Source of the DNA: CAXMST01 sp032122625
Lineage (GTDB): Bacteria > Actinomycetota > Thermoleophilia > Solirubrobacterales > 70-9
Length of the DNA: 64,000 nucleotides
NCBI GenBank assembly: GCA_032122625.1
Contig: JAQBGG010000008.1
Coordinates: 1-64,000 of the forward strand
Direction of reading: 5' to 3'
The position numbers and the translations under genes were made by a program. Of the stretch, positions 41,319 through 49,342 are shown in pieces. Positions within the stretch are counted from its first letter, which is position 1. The number at the start of each line of letters is the position of its first letter. A model generated the notes under the pieces. The model had not been told where the DNA came from and searched no databases. It saw nothing but the letters and a program-made list of their open reading frames with translations.

Positions 41319-43123
41319 CGCCCCCGCCGACCCTTCGCTGCTGACCCGCCCTGCCGGCGCCCCGGGCCCCGCCGCGAGCCGCTGCTGCCGGAAGCCATCG
41401 TCAGGTCCACCCGGCCCCGCGGCGCTTCGACCGAGTCGACTTGGATCTCGACCTCGTCGCCGAACCCGTAGCGGCGCTCCGTGCGGGTGCCGACCAGGGC
41501 CGAATCGGTGTCGTTCAGTTCGTAGTGATCACCCGGGATCTTGCGCACAGGAAGGAACCCTTCGTAGGCATCGGACATCTCGCCCCCAAAGCGTACGAAC
41601 GCCCCGGCGCCAATGACTCCCGAGACCTCACCCTCGAATCGCTCGCTCCAGCCGTGCTCGAGAAGCTCGCGGTTGAGCAGGAACGCAAGGCAGATGTCAT
41701 CCCCTTCGCGCTCGAGCCGGGTTGACGCGCGCTCCAGGTCTGAGCAACGCTCGGCTGCGAGCTGGACCTCACGCCGGTCAGGTGCCTGCTCGCCGGCGCC
41801 AAGAACGGCCAGCAACGCCCGGTGGGCGATCAGATCCGGGTAGCGGCGGATCGGCGAGGTGAAGTGCGAGTAGGCCGGGCTGCCGAGTCCGGCGTGGCCG
41901 AGGTTCCGATCGCTGTAGCGGGCCGGCTTCATCGCCCGCAGAACCAGCGATGAAAGGCTGGCCGCGCCGTGGCCGCGACGAGCCGCCTCGGTCGCGATCA
42001 GGCGGCTCGCCTCGGCGGCAAGTTCACCTGCCTCACGTGGGGAGAAACTCTCCGGCAACGGCGGCGTCGGCACGTCGAGGGCGGTCAACTGGTTGAGCAG
42101 ATGCTCGATCCGCGGCGGGTCCGGCTGCTCGTGCACGCGGTAGAGGCTCGGCACCCCCTTACGCTCCAGCAGCAGCGCGACCTGCTCGTTGGTGACCACC
42201 ATCAAGCGTTCGATCAGCCGGTGCGATTCGGTCTGCGGGACGACGTGAGCCGTCTCGACCTGGCCGCTGGAGTCGAACTCGAACTCGGGCTCGTCGCTGG
42301 TGACCGTGAGCTGGCTTGCCCCGGCAGTTTGCGCCAGGGCTGCAGCGGCCTCCCTGGCAACGGCGACCGACTCGGCAACCTCTGCGGGCGGACGCTCGGC
42401 GCCCGAGAAGATCCGGTCGAGGCCCTCGTAGTCAAGTCGCGCATCGGAGCGGATGCGGGAGCGGTAGAAAGAAGCCGAGCTGACCTCGCCGGCGGCGCTG
42501 AGCCTGAGCTCAGCCGTTACCGCAAGGCGCTCGACGCCGGGGTTGAGGCTGCAGGCATCGTCGCTCAAAGCCCTCGGGAGCATTGGCGAGACGGTGCCCG
42601 GCGCATAGGTGGAGTTGGCCCGCTCCAGTGCCTCCCGGTCGAGCCCACTCCCCGGCGGGACGTGGGCGGCGACGTCGGCTATGTGTATCCACAGGTGATA
42701 ACTATCGCCCTCGCGACGGGCCGAGACCGCGTCGTCGAAGTCGCGCGCTGCTGCCGGATCGACCGTGAAGGTCGGCTGACTGAGGAGGTCGCGACGCGGC
42801 CCGGGGTCGGCTGCGAGCCGCTCGATCGATGCCCGGGCCTCCGCCTCGAGTCGCTTTGGGAAGGTCGGGCGCAGACCGCGGTCGGCAAACAGGGCGGCGA
42901 CCACGTCGCGGGCGCAATCGGCGCGACCGAGCTGCGCAATCGGCTGGGCCCCGCGCCGGTCGACGCGGCAGAGCGCTATCTGCCCCTCACCGACCTTGAG
43001 CTTGCCCGGTGAGAGCGGCAGCTGCTCGCCCCGCTCGAACAGCGGCTGACCGACGAGGAACCGGCCACGCCGGGCGATCACCAAGACTCGCTTGGCAAGC
43101 GGCTCGCGAGGGGGACGGCTCAT
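41315..43123 (-). CDS. rnr: Ribonuclease R / RNB-family 3'-5' exoribonuclease
   Basis: A 602-residue enzyme, shorter than the 813 residues of E. coli RNase R. A short N-terminal OB/cold-shock-like part (about 20-95) precedes the RNB domain, whose catalytic Asp cluster is seen in DPAAARDFDDAV. Further signatures are HIADVAAHVPPGS, PMLPRALSDDACSLNP and YSHFTSPIRRYPDL. A C-terminal S1 domain (GVIGAGAFVRFGG) and a basic tail rich in Gly/Arg follow. It degrades structured RNA and cooperates with SmpB-tmRNA. It overlaps both neighbours by ATGA. Confidence 0.95.
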   Translation of the reverse strand: MSRPPREPLAKRVLVIARRGRFLVGQPLFERGEQLPLSPGKLKVGEGQIALCRVDRRGAQPIAQLGRADCARDVVAALFADRGLRPTFPKRLEAEARASIERLAADPGPRRDLLSQPTFTVDPAAARDFDDAVSARREGDSYHLWIHIADVAAHVPPGSGLDREALERANSTYAPGTVSPMLPRALSDDACSLNPGVERLAVTAELRLSAAGEVSSASFYRSRIRSDARLDYEGLDRIFSGAERPPAEVAESVAVAREAAAALAQTAGASQLTVTSDEPEFEFDSSGQVETAHVVPQTESHRLIERLMVVTNEQVALLLERKGVPSLYRVHEQPDPPRIEHLLNQLTALDVPTPPLPESFSPREAGELAAEASRLIATEAARRGHGAASLSSLVLRAMKPARYSDRNLGHAGLGSPAYSHFTSPIRRYPDLIAHRALLAVLGAGEQAPDRREVQLAAERCSDLERASTRLEREGDDICLAFLLNRELLEHGWSERFEGEVSGVIGAGAFVRFGGEMSDAYEGFLPVRKIPGDHYELNDTDSALVGTRTERRYGFGDEVEIQVDSVEAPRGRVDLTMASGSSGSRRGPGRRQGGSAAKGRRGR

Positions 43124-44313
43124 CGATTCTCGTTGAGCTGCTTGGCGAGCACGCCGAGAGCCCGAGCGAGGACGTCGTCGCCGTCGGCGGGATCGTCGTC
43201 GGCAACGCGGATGTCCGGCTTCACGCCGGTACCCATGATCGAGGTTCCGTCGGCGGTCAGATACTCGCCGACGGTCAGGTCGAGGGCGGCGCCACCAATG
43301 AGCTCGATCACCTCCTGGAAGCTTCCCTTGCCGAAGGTCCGCGTCCCGATCACCGTGGCGATCTCGTTCTGCTTCAGGGCCGCGGTGACGATCTCCGAGG
43401 AGGATGCGGTGTCGCGGTTGGTCAGTACGGCCATCGGCCGAGGGGCGAGCGCGTTGCCCTTCGCATCAAGGGTCTCCTCGGGCCGGGTGCGGCCCTCTGT
43501 GGTCACAACCGGACCGTCCTCCTGGAAGATCGACTCGACCAGGACCGCCTCGTCGAGAAGGCCGCCGCCGTTGCCGCGCAGGTCGAGCACCAGGGCCTCG
43601 GCCCCCTTGTCGTAGAGCTCTTCGATCTGGGAGCGAAGCTCGCCATGCGCGCCGCGGCTGAAAGTTGCGAGCCCGACGTAGGCGATCTTGCGACCGTCCC
43701 TCATGCGGATCTCGCCGGTCACGGCCGGCACGCGGACCCTGGCCCGCTCGAGGCTGACGTCCTTGGTCTTGCCGCTCTTCGAGTCCTCGACGGTGAGCAC
43801 CACCTCGGTCCCCGGCGGACCCTTGATCTCAGCCGTGGACGCCGTCGAGGACTCGCCCGCGATCGAGCTTCCGTCGACCGCGGTGATCAGGTCGCCTGCG
43901 TCGATGCCGGCATCCGCGGCCGGGGTGTCCTCGAAGACCCGAGCGACCCGGAGGCCCTGCTTTACCTCGCTGACGGTCATCCCGACCCCGCTGAACTCGC
44001 CTTCGGTGGCCGCGTTGAAGCGCTTGTAGGTCTCGGCATCGAAGTAGTGGGAGAACCGATCCTCGTTCTCGCGCTTGAGCTGGCGCACCATGCCCTCGAT
44101 CGAGGCGTCCTGGAGAAGTTCGTCGTCGGGCTGGCGAAAATATGTCTGGTCGATCACATCGATCGCCTGCGCGACGCGGTCGTCGGTACTGCTGCCCGGA
44201 AGGATCGCGTCCCGCAGGGGCTCGATCGCGATCAAGAGTAGGACAGCGATCGCCACGCCGGCCAGGAGGCCGCGGAGGAACCCGGTGCCCTCGGGGGCTC
44301 CGCCCTCGCTCAA
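43120..44313 (-). CDS. C-terminal processing peptidase, S41 family
   Basis: A 397-residue protease with one N-terminal membrane anchor (about 14-32), so the catalytic part is outside. A PDZ domain spans about 105-190 (SGVGMTVSE, DTPAADAGIDAGDLI); the S41 domain has LDLRGNGGGLLDEA, the catalytic Ser in TASSSEIV and the Lys in TFGKGSFQ. TTG start overlapping the ftsX stop (TTGA). In other bacteria Ctp proteases control envelope hydrolases; the ftsE-ftsX-ctp order is common and fits that. Confidence 0.93.
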   Translation of the reverse strand: MSEGGAPEGTGFLRGLLAGVAIAVLLLIAIEPLRDAILPGSSTDDRVAQAIDVIDQTYFRQPDDELLQDASIEGMVRQLKRENEDRFSHYFDAETYKRFNAATEGEFSGVGMTVSEVKQGLRVARVFEDTPAADAGIDAGDLITAVDGSSIAGESSTASTAEIKGPPGTEVVLTVEDSKSGKTKDVSLERARVRVPAVTGEIRMRDGRKIAYVGLATFSRGAHGELRSQIEELYDKGAEALVLDLRGNGGGLLDEAVLVESIFQEDGPVVTTEGRTRPEETLDAKGNALAPRPMAVLTNRDTASSSEIVTAALKQNEIATVIGTRTFGKGSFQEVIELIGGAALDLTVGEYLTADGTSIMGTGVKPDIRVADDDPADGDDVLARALGVLAKQLNENR

Positions 44314-45212
44314 ATCCGCAGGAACCGGCGCAGCGTCACTCCGCTGCCAAGCGCCGCGACCACCATCGCGCTACCGATCAGGACCACGATCAGTTGCCCG
44401 AAGGCGATTGTGTTGAGATTCTCGACCAAAGCAAATTTCTCCGACAGCGGGTCAACGATGGTCACCTTGCCGAGGAACAGTATGCCGACCGCGATCATCG
44501 CGCCCGCGATCCCGACCACCAAGCCCTCGATCACGAAGGGCCAGCGGATGAACCAGCTGGTGGCCCCAACGAGCCGCATGACCTCGACCTCGCGCCGGCG
44601 AGCGTAGATCGAGAGGCGAATCGTGTTGCCGACCAGGAAGAGCGACGCGATCCCGAGCAGTACCGCGATCACGCCGAGAAGGATCTTCACCGCACCGGTC
44701 ACCTGCCGGATCTGATCGGTCTGATCGGCGACGACGATCTCCTCGACGGCGGCGCTGAGCGGCTGCGGCTTGCCGGCCGGGTCGGTGGGCGAGAGCGCCG
44801 CCTGGACGGCCTCGAGGTTGTCGGCGTCGTCGAGCCGCACGTTGAAGGAAGGCGGCAGCGGATTCCGGTTGTCGAGAGCCGAGAGGATGTTCTTCTCATC
44901 GAGGTCCGCCTCGAGGATCTTCAGCGCCTGCGCGGAGGAGATGTAATCGACGCCGGCGACATGCGGAATCCCGGCGATCTGCTCCTCGAGCGCCTTGACC
45001 TCCGACTTCTCCGACTGCTTGAAGAGGAAGACCTTGAGCGAGATCTGGTCGCGAACGTCGTTTGTCTTCGCGCCGGAGGCGTCGAGCACCGGCACGAGCA
45101 CGCCGACGAGCAGCACCGTGATCGCGATCGTGACGATCGCAGCCACGGAGGGGGCGGCATTACGACGCAGCGCCCGGTAGGCCTCGCTGAAGAAGAAGCT
45201 GACGCGTCCCAT
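44310..45212 (-). CDS. ftsX: Cell-division permease-like protein FtsX
   Basis: A 300-residue membrane protein with short N-terminal cytoplasmic part, membrane helix at about 22-44, an extracellular domain of about 120 residues that contacts cell-wall hydrolases, and three C-terminal helices (about 170-190, 218-245, 270-292) with RREVEVMRLVGA between them. It follows ftsE after 3 bases. FtsEX transmits ATP-driven motion to extracellular peptidoglycan hydrolases; a coiled-coil NlpC/P60 protein of the right kind is encoded at 9409 in this window. Confidence 0.95.
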   Translation of the reverse strand: MGRVSFFFSEAYRALRRNAAPSVAAIVTIAITVLLVGVLVPVLDASGAKTNDVRDQISLKVFLFKQSEKSEVKALEEQIAGIPHVAGVDYISSAQALKILEADLDEKNILSALDNRNPLPPSFNVRLDDADNLEAVQAALSPTDPAGKPQPLSAAVEEIVVADQTDQIRQVTGAVKILLGVIAVLLGIASLFLVGNTIRLSIYARRREVEVMRLVGATSWFIRWPFVIEGLVVGIAGAMIAVGILFLGKVTIVDPLSEKFALVENLNTIAFGQLIVVLIGSAMVVAALGSGVTLRRFLRI

Positions 45213-45215
45213 CGC

Positions 45216-46055
45216 TTAGCCCGTGACCTCGTCGATTCCCATTTCGGCACGCATCCGCACCGCGAACTCGGTCGTGTCCTCCTCGGAGGCGTACATGCCG
45301 GCCGCCTGGTCACGGATCACCCGGCCCTCATGCAGTTGGACTACGCGGCGCTTCATCTTGTCGACCATCTCACTGTCGTGGGTGACGACGATCATCGTGG
45401 TGCCGGAGCGGTTGATCCTGTAGAGCAGCTGCATGATCCCGATCGAGGTCTCCGGATCGAGGTTGCCGGTTGGCTCGTCGGCGAGCAGCAGCGGAGGATG
45501 GTTGACGAACGCCCGGGCGATCGAGACGCGCTGCTGCTCTCCGCCGGAGAGCTGGTCCGGAAAGTTGTGGATCTTGGCGCCGAGGCCGACCATGCGGAGA
45601 ATCTCGGGAACCTGTCGCTTGATCTCACCGCGGGGGGTGCCGGTGACCTGAAGCGCGTAGGCGACGTTGTCGTAGACGGTCCGGTTGGGGAGCAGCTTGA
45701 AGTCCTGAAAGACGGTGCCGATCCGGCGCCGTAGCAGCGGCACCTTCTTGCGCGGCATCTCGTTGATGTCTTTGCCGGCGACCATCACGCTTCCCGAAGC
45801 GGGCTCGAGCTCACGGATCAGCAGCTTGATCAGGGTCGACTTTCCACAGCCCGTGCTGCCGACCACGAAAACGAACTCGCCGCGATCGATCGAGAGCGAG
45901 ACGCGCTCGATGCCGACGTGGCCGCCGGGGTAGACGACGGTGCTGTCGCGCAGCTGGACGATTGGCGGACGCGGGGCGCGGGCGTGACTCTGAGGCCCCT
46001 CCTCCATCCGCGAGCGGCGTGTGCGTGATCTTGAGCGTCGTCTTGCGGTTGCCAT
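45216..46055 (-). CDS. ftsE: Cell-division ATP-binding protein FtsE with basic N-terminal extension
   Basis: The frame is open far upstream (to 46226) but family sequence begins at IVQLRDSTVVYPGG. Plausible starts are ATG 46055 (MATARRRSRSR, chosen) and ATG 46007 (MEEGPQ); neither has a clear ribosome site. With 46055 the product has 279 residues, about 50 more than usual FtsE, the extra part being strongly Arg-rich. Motifs: Walker A GSTGCGKST, FQDFKLLPNRTVYDNV, signature LSGGEQQRVSI, LLLADEPTGNLDP and VTHDSEMV. It powers FtsX during division. Confidence 0.93.
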   Translation of the reverse strand: MATARRRSRSRTRRSRMEEGPQSHARAPRPPIVQLRDSTVVYPGGHVGIERVSLSIDRGEFVFVVGSTGCGKSTLIKLLIRELEPASGSVMVAGKDINEMPRKKVPLLRRRIGTVFQDFKLLPNRTVYDNVAYALQVTGTPRGEIKRQVPEILRMVGLGAKIHNFPDQLSGGEQQRVSIARAFVNHPPLLLADEPTGNLDPETSIGIMQLLYRINRSGTTMIVVTHDSEMVDKMKRRVVQLHEGRVIRDQAAGMYASEEDTTEFAVRMRAEMGIDEVTG

Positions 46056-46217
46056 CGTCGCCGTCTTTCTGCGGCCGGGATCGCGTTCCTGCGCACGGTC
46101 CGAGTGGACCGATTCGTGCAGTGTAAGGGCTCGCTCACACAATGCTAGGGAAGTGCCAAGATTGCAGGCGGCGCCCCAGGCCACCGGTAATCGGGTGCGC
46201 GGCTCTACGATTGATTC

Positions 46218-47237
46218 GTGGTCCATCTGCGGATTCTTGTTCCCAGCTACCAGTCAGAGCATGCGCTCGATCTGCTCGATGGCAGCGAGAGCGTCTGCAA
46301 CCTCGTCTTTCTGGAGCGGGTTGCCCGGCGGCCGGAGGGCGACGTGATCCTCTGTGACGTGGCCCGCGAGGACGCCAGCGTGATCGTCGCTGACCTGCGC
46401 GAGCTCGACATCGACCTCGAGGGCTCGATCTCGATCGAGGAGATCGACAGCCAGATCTCGGCCGCGGCGACGGCGGCGGAGGGCGCGGCTCGCCGCCACG
46501 GCAGCGACCCGGTCGTCTGGGAGGAGGTCACCTCCCACACCTCCGAGAGCGTCGAGCTGACCAATACCTTCCTGATCTACATGATTCTGGCGATGCTGAT
46601 CGCTGCGGTCGGCATCTACCTGGACGAGCCGATCCTGATCGTCGGCGCGATGGTCGTCGGCCCCGAGTTCGGCCCGATCGCCGGTGCCTGCGTGGCGATC
46701 GTCAACGGCCGCCGGGACCTCGTCGGCCGATCGGTGAAGGCGCTCGCGGTCGGGTTCCCGCTGGGGATCATCGTCACGGTGTTCGCCACGCTGGCGTTGA
46801 AGGCGGCCGGCGAGATCCCGGAGTCGATCGATTTCGACGCCCACACCCTGACCCGCTTCATCGTCGAGCCGAACTTCTTCTCGGCCTACGTCGCGGTGCT
46901 CGCCGGCATCGTCGGAATCCTCAGCCTGACCTCGGCCAAGTCGAGCGCTCTGGTCGGCGTCCTGATCTCGGTCGCAACGATCCCCGCGGCCGCAAACATG
47001 GGCGTTGCGATCGCCTACGGCGACTGGGTCAGCCTCAGCAAGGCCGGCCTCCAGCTGGCGATCAACCTGACTGCGATCTTCGCCGCGGGCTTGCTGACGC
47101 TCTACATACAGCGGCTGCTCTATGTGCGGCGCCGGCACGCGCACCTCAGCGATCACGCTCGGATCCGCGCCGGGCTGCCGATGGGACAGAGCCGCCGGGG
47201 CGCCCACCGCCAGGACTCCAAACCCGATCCTCTATAG
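46218..47237 (+). CDS. DUF389 family membrane protein
   Basis: A 339-residue protein. The N-terminal about 110 residues are soluble and ferredoxin-like (VHLRILVPSYQSEHALDLLD), followed by about six membrane helices from residue 115, including AAVGIYLDEPILIVGAMVVG and the conserved GPEFGPIAGACVAI, which mark DUF389 (TIGR00341-like). Function is not established for the family. A basic tail follows the last helix. GTG start, divergent from ftsE. The SixA-like gene begins a few bases after its stop. Confidence 0.88.
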   Translation: MVHLRILVPSYQSEHALDLLDGSESVCNLVFLERVARRPEGDVILCDVAREDASVIVADLRELDIDLEGSISIEEIDSQISAAATAAEGAARRHGSDPVVWEEVTSHTSESVELTNTFLIYMILAMLIAAVGIYLDEPILIVGAMVVGPEFGPIAGACVAIVNGRRDLVGRSVKALAVGFPLGIIVTVFATLALKAAGEIPESIDFDAHTLTRFIVEPNFFSAYVAVLAGIVGILSLTSAKSSALVGVLISVATIPAAANMGVAIAYGDWVSLSKAGLQLAINLTAIFAAGLLTLYIQRLLYVRRRHAHLSDHARIRAGLPMGQSRRGAHRQDSKPDPL

Positions 47238-47241
47238 CCGC

Positions 47242-47763
47242 TTGCGACCACTCCACCATCACCTCTATCTGCTCCGCCACGCGAAGTCGAGCTGGGAGGA
47301 CCCGGCGCTGGCTGACCGCGAGCGGCCGCTTGCCAAGCGTGGCCGCAAGGCCTGCAAGCTGATTGCCCGGCACCTCCGGGAGCGTGGCGTCGAGCCCTCG
47401 GCGGCGCTGGTCTCCCCTGCTCTCCGCGCCCAGCAGACCTACGACCGCGTCGCCCGCGGCCTGCCCGAGGACGCCGCCCACTGGACCGAGCCGCGCCTGT
47501 ACACGGCTGACTCCGGTGATCTGATCGAGGTGCTGCGCGAGATACCCGCTGATTTCCGCTCGGTTCTGCTCGTCGGCCACAACCCGTCGATCCAGGGCCT
47601 CGCGACGCGGCTGGCGACGGATGGAAACGGGCTCGCCGATCTTCATCGTAAGTTCCCGACGGGGGCCCTGGCGACGCTCAGCTTCGCGGTCCCCTGGGTC
47701 GAGCTGCGACCCGGCGTCGCCGCCCTGGACGAGTTCGTCAGGCCGAAGCAACTGGCGCGCTGA
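47242..47763 (+). CDS. SixA-like histidine phosphatase
   Basis: I start at TTG 47242 (MRPLHHHLYLLRHAKSSWED), 4 bases after the DUF389 stop; the frame runs upstream inside DUF389 but that part has no family sequence. The 173-residue product has the phosphatase RHAK motif with nucleophilic His, SPALRAQQTYDRV, and the second catalytic His in LLVGHNPSIQ. SixA dephosphorylates phosphohistidine proteins in E. coli; the target here is unknown. No strong ribosome site is visible, so re-initiation after DUF389 is likely. Confidence 0.85.
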   Translation: MRPLHHHLYLLRHAKSSWEDPALADRERPLAKRGRKACKLIARHLRERGVEPSAALVSPALRAQQTYDRVARGLPEDAAHWTEPRLYTADSGDLIEVLREIPADFRSVLLVGHNPSIQGLATRLATDGNGLADLHRKFPTGALATLSFAVPWVELRPGVAALDEFVRPKQLAR

Positions 47764-47778
47764 GACGCTCGCACGCGG

Positions 47779-48243
47779 ATGGGAAGTCCTGGGATGATGC
47801 CCATGATGAGCCCGCACGAATCCCGCTTCCCCCGGCGACGGCTGGCGATCGTGACCTGCATGGACTGCCGGATCAATCCCCTGGTGACCGCCGGCCTCGA
47901 GGTCGGTGAGGCACACATCATTCGCAACGCGGGCGGCGTGGTTACCACCGACGTGCGCCGCTCTTTGGCGCTCTCCCAACGCGCGCTCGACACCAAAGAG
48001 GTGTGGATCGTGATGCACACCCATTGCGGCGTAATGGGGCTCGACGACCGTGCGTTCCTGGATCAAATCGAGTCGGAGGTCGGCCTGCGGCCCGACTGGG
48101 AGCCGGGTGGATTCCAGTCACTGGAGCTGGAACTCAGGGAGGGCGTCGAGCGGGTCCGCGCCGATCCTGTGCTCGTGTCCTCCACCGTACGCGGCTTCAT
48201 CCTCGACCTCGACTCCGACGAAATGACCGAGGTTTCCGGCTGA
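47779..48243 (+). CDS. Beta-class carbonic anhydrase
   Basis: A 154-residue protein, short like the mycobacterial Rv1284-type enzymes. Zinc ligands and dyad are visible: Cys and Asp-Arg in CMDCRINP, then HTHCGVMG with His and the second Cys. RNAGGVVTTDVRRSLALSQ is typical. It interconverts CO2 and bicarbonate. Several Met codons near the start (47779, 47794, 47797, 47803, 47806) leave the exact start open. It may be co-transcribed with the SixA-like gene 15 bases upstream. Confidence 0.9.
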   Translation: MGSPGMMPMMSPHESRFPRRRLAIVTCMDCRINPLVTAGLEVGEAHIIRNAGGVVTTDVRRSLALSQRALDTKEVWIVMHTHCGVMGLDDRAFLDQIESEVGLRPDWEPGGFQSLELELREGVERVRADPVLVSSTVRGFILDLDSDEMTEVSG

Positions 48244-48246
48244 TCC

Positions 48247-48349
48247 CCTGACGGGCCGGGGGCGTCGTGGCCAAGGACGCACAAGGCGAAGCGTGCGCCA
48301 GCACGTAAGCCGCGGAGGACGCCGGCCACGGCGCCCCCGGCCCGTCAGG
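48247..48349. repeat. 103-base inverted repeat with 26-base arms between convergent genes
   Basis: The left arm at 48247-48272 and the right arm at 48324-48349 are complementary over 26 bases with one non-Watson-Crick position that becomes G-U in RNA. The 51-base interior contains smaller complementary pieces (GCAC and GTGC). It fills the whole gap between the carbonic anhydrase (+) and transketolase (-) stops. It may act as a bidirectional terminator, or be a REP/MITE-like element; only one copy is seen here. Confidence 0.7.
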
Positions 48350-48352
48350 AGG

Positions 48353-49342
48353 TCAGGTCCACTCGGGGCCGTGCAACGGCGGGTGGGAGACGATCGGCTT
48401 CAGGACCAGCGCCTCGCGGGCGCGATCGGCGATCCCGCGGGAGGTGAGACCGAAGTGCTCCATACAGGCTTCGCCGGTGCCGGAGACCCCGAACTCATCG
48501 CCCATACCCACGGCGAAGACCGGGACCGGGTGCTGCTCGGAGGTGACGCCGCGGACCGCGTCGGCGAGCCCGCCGACGACGCGGTGCTCCTCGGCGGTGA
48601 CGGCGACGCCGGTCTTGGCGACCGACTCGATCATCACCTGGCTGTCGATCGGCTTGATGATCGCGACGTTGAGCACCTCGGCCTCGACGCCGTCCTCGCG
48701 CTCGAGTGCCTCGGCCGCCTCGAGCGCCCGCCAAACCATGTGGCCGGTCGCGATCAGGCTGATGTCACGGCCCTCACGGAGCACGTCGACGCTGTTCAGC
48801 GTCTCGGGTATCTCCTCATAGACGACGGGGGTCGCCGGGCGACCGAAGCGCAGGTACATCGGCTCGTCGTTCTCGTAGGAGTGCAGGACCGCGCGGTAGG
48901 CCTGGTTGTAGTCGGCGGGAACAATCACCTGCATCCGCGGCATCGCCCTCATCAGAGCGATGTCCTCGATCATCTGGTGGGAGGCGCCGTCCTCGCCGAG
49001 GGATACGCCGCCGTGGGAGGCGCCGATCCGCACCTTGAGCTCGTTGTGGGCGATGCCGAGCCGGACCTGGTCGTATGCGCGCCCCGAGGCAAAGATCGCG
49101 AAGGTCGAGCAGAAGGGAACCTTGCCCGTGGCGGCGAGCCCGCAGGCCATCGACATCATGTTCGCCTCGGCCGCACCGACGTTGAAGAATCGGTCGGGGA
49201 ACTCCTTGCCGAACTTCGCGGACTGCGTCGAGACGGAGAGGTCGGCATCGAGGGCGACGACCTCGGGGTGCTCGCGGCCGAGCTCGAGCAGTGCCTCGCC
49301 ATATGCCTGGCGGGTTGCGGTTGCCTCGACGGCGGCGCCCAT
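48353..49342 (-). CDS. Transketolase, C-terminal subunit
   Basis: The ATG at 49342 overlaps the stop of the N-terminal subunit (ATGA); the longer frame upstream is a shadow of that gene. The 329-residue protein holds the pyrimidine-binding domain (ALDADLSVSTQSAKF, NVGAAEANMMSMACGLA with the catalytic Glu) and the C-terminal transketolase domain (SLIATGHMVWRALEAAEAL, AEEHRVVGGL). It works only with the N-terminal subunit to transfer two-carbon ketol units. Split transketolases of this type are common in bacteria beside full-length Tkt. Confidence 0.92.
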   Translation of the reverse strand: MGAAVEATATRQAYGEALLELGREHPEVVALDADLSVSTQSAKFGKEFPDRFFNVGAAEANMMSMACGLAATGKVPFCSTFAIFASGRAYDQVRLGIAHNELKVRIGASHGGVSLGEDGASHQMIEDIALMRAMPRMQVIVPADYNQAYRAVLHSYENDEPMYLRFGRPATPVVYEEIPETLNSVDVLREGRDISLIATGHMVWRALEAAEALEREDGVEAEVLNVAIIKPIDSQVMIESVAKTGVAVTAEEHRVVGGLADAVRGVTSEQHPVPVFAVGMGDEFGVSGTGEACMEHFGLTSRGIADRAREALVLKPIVSHPPLHGPEWT

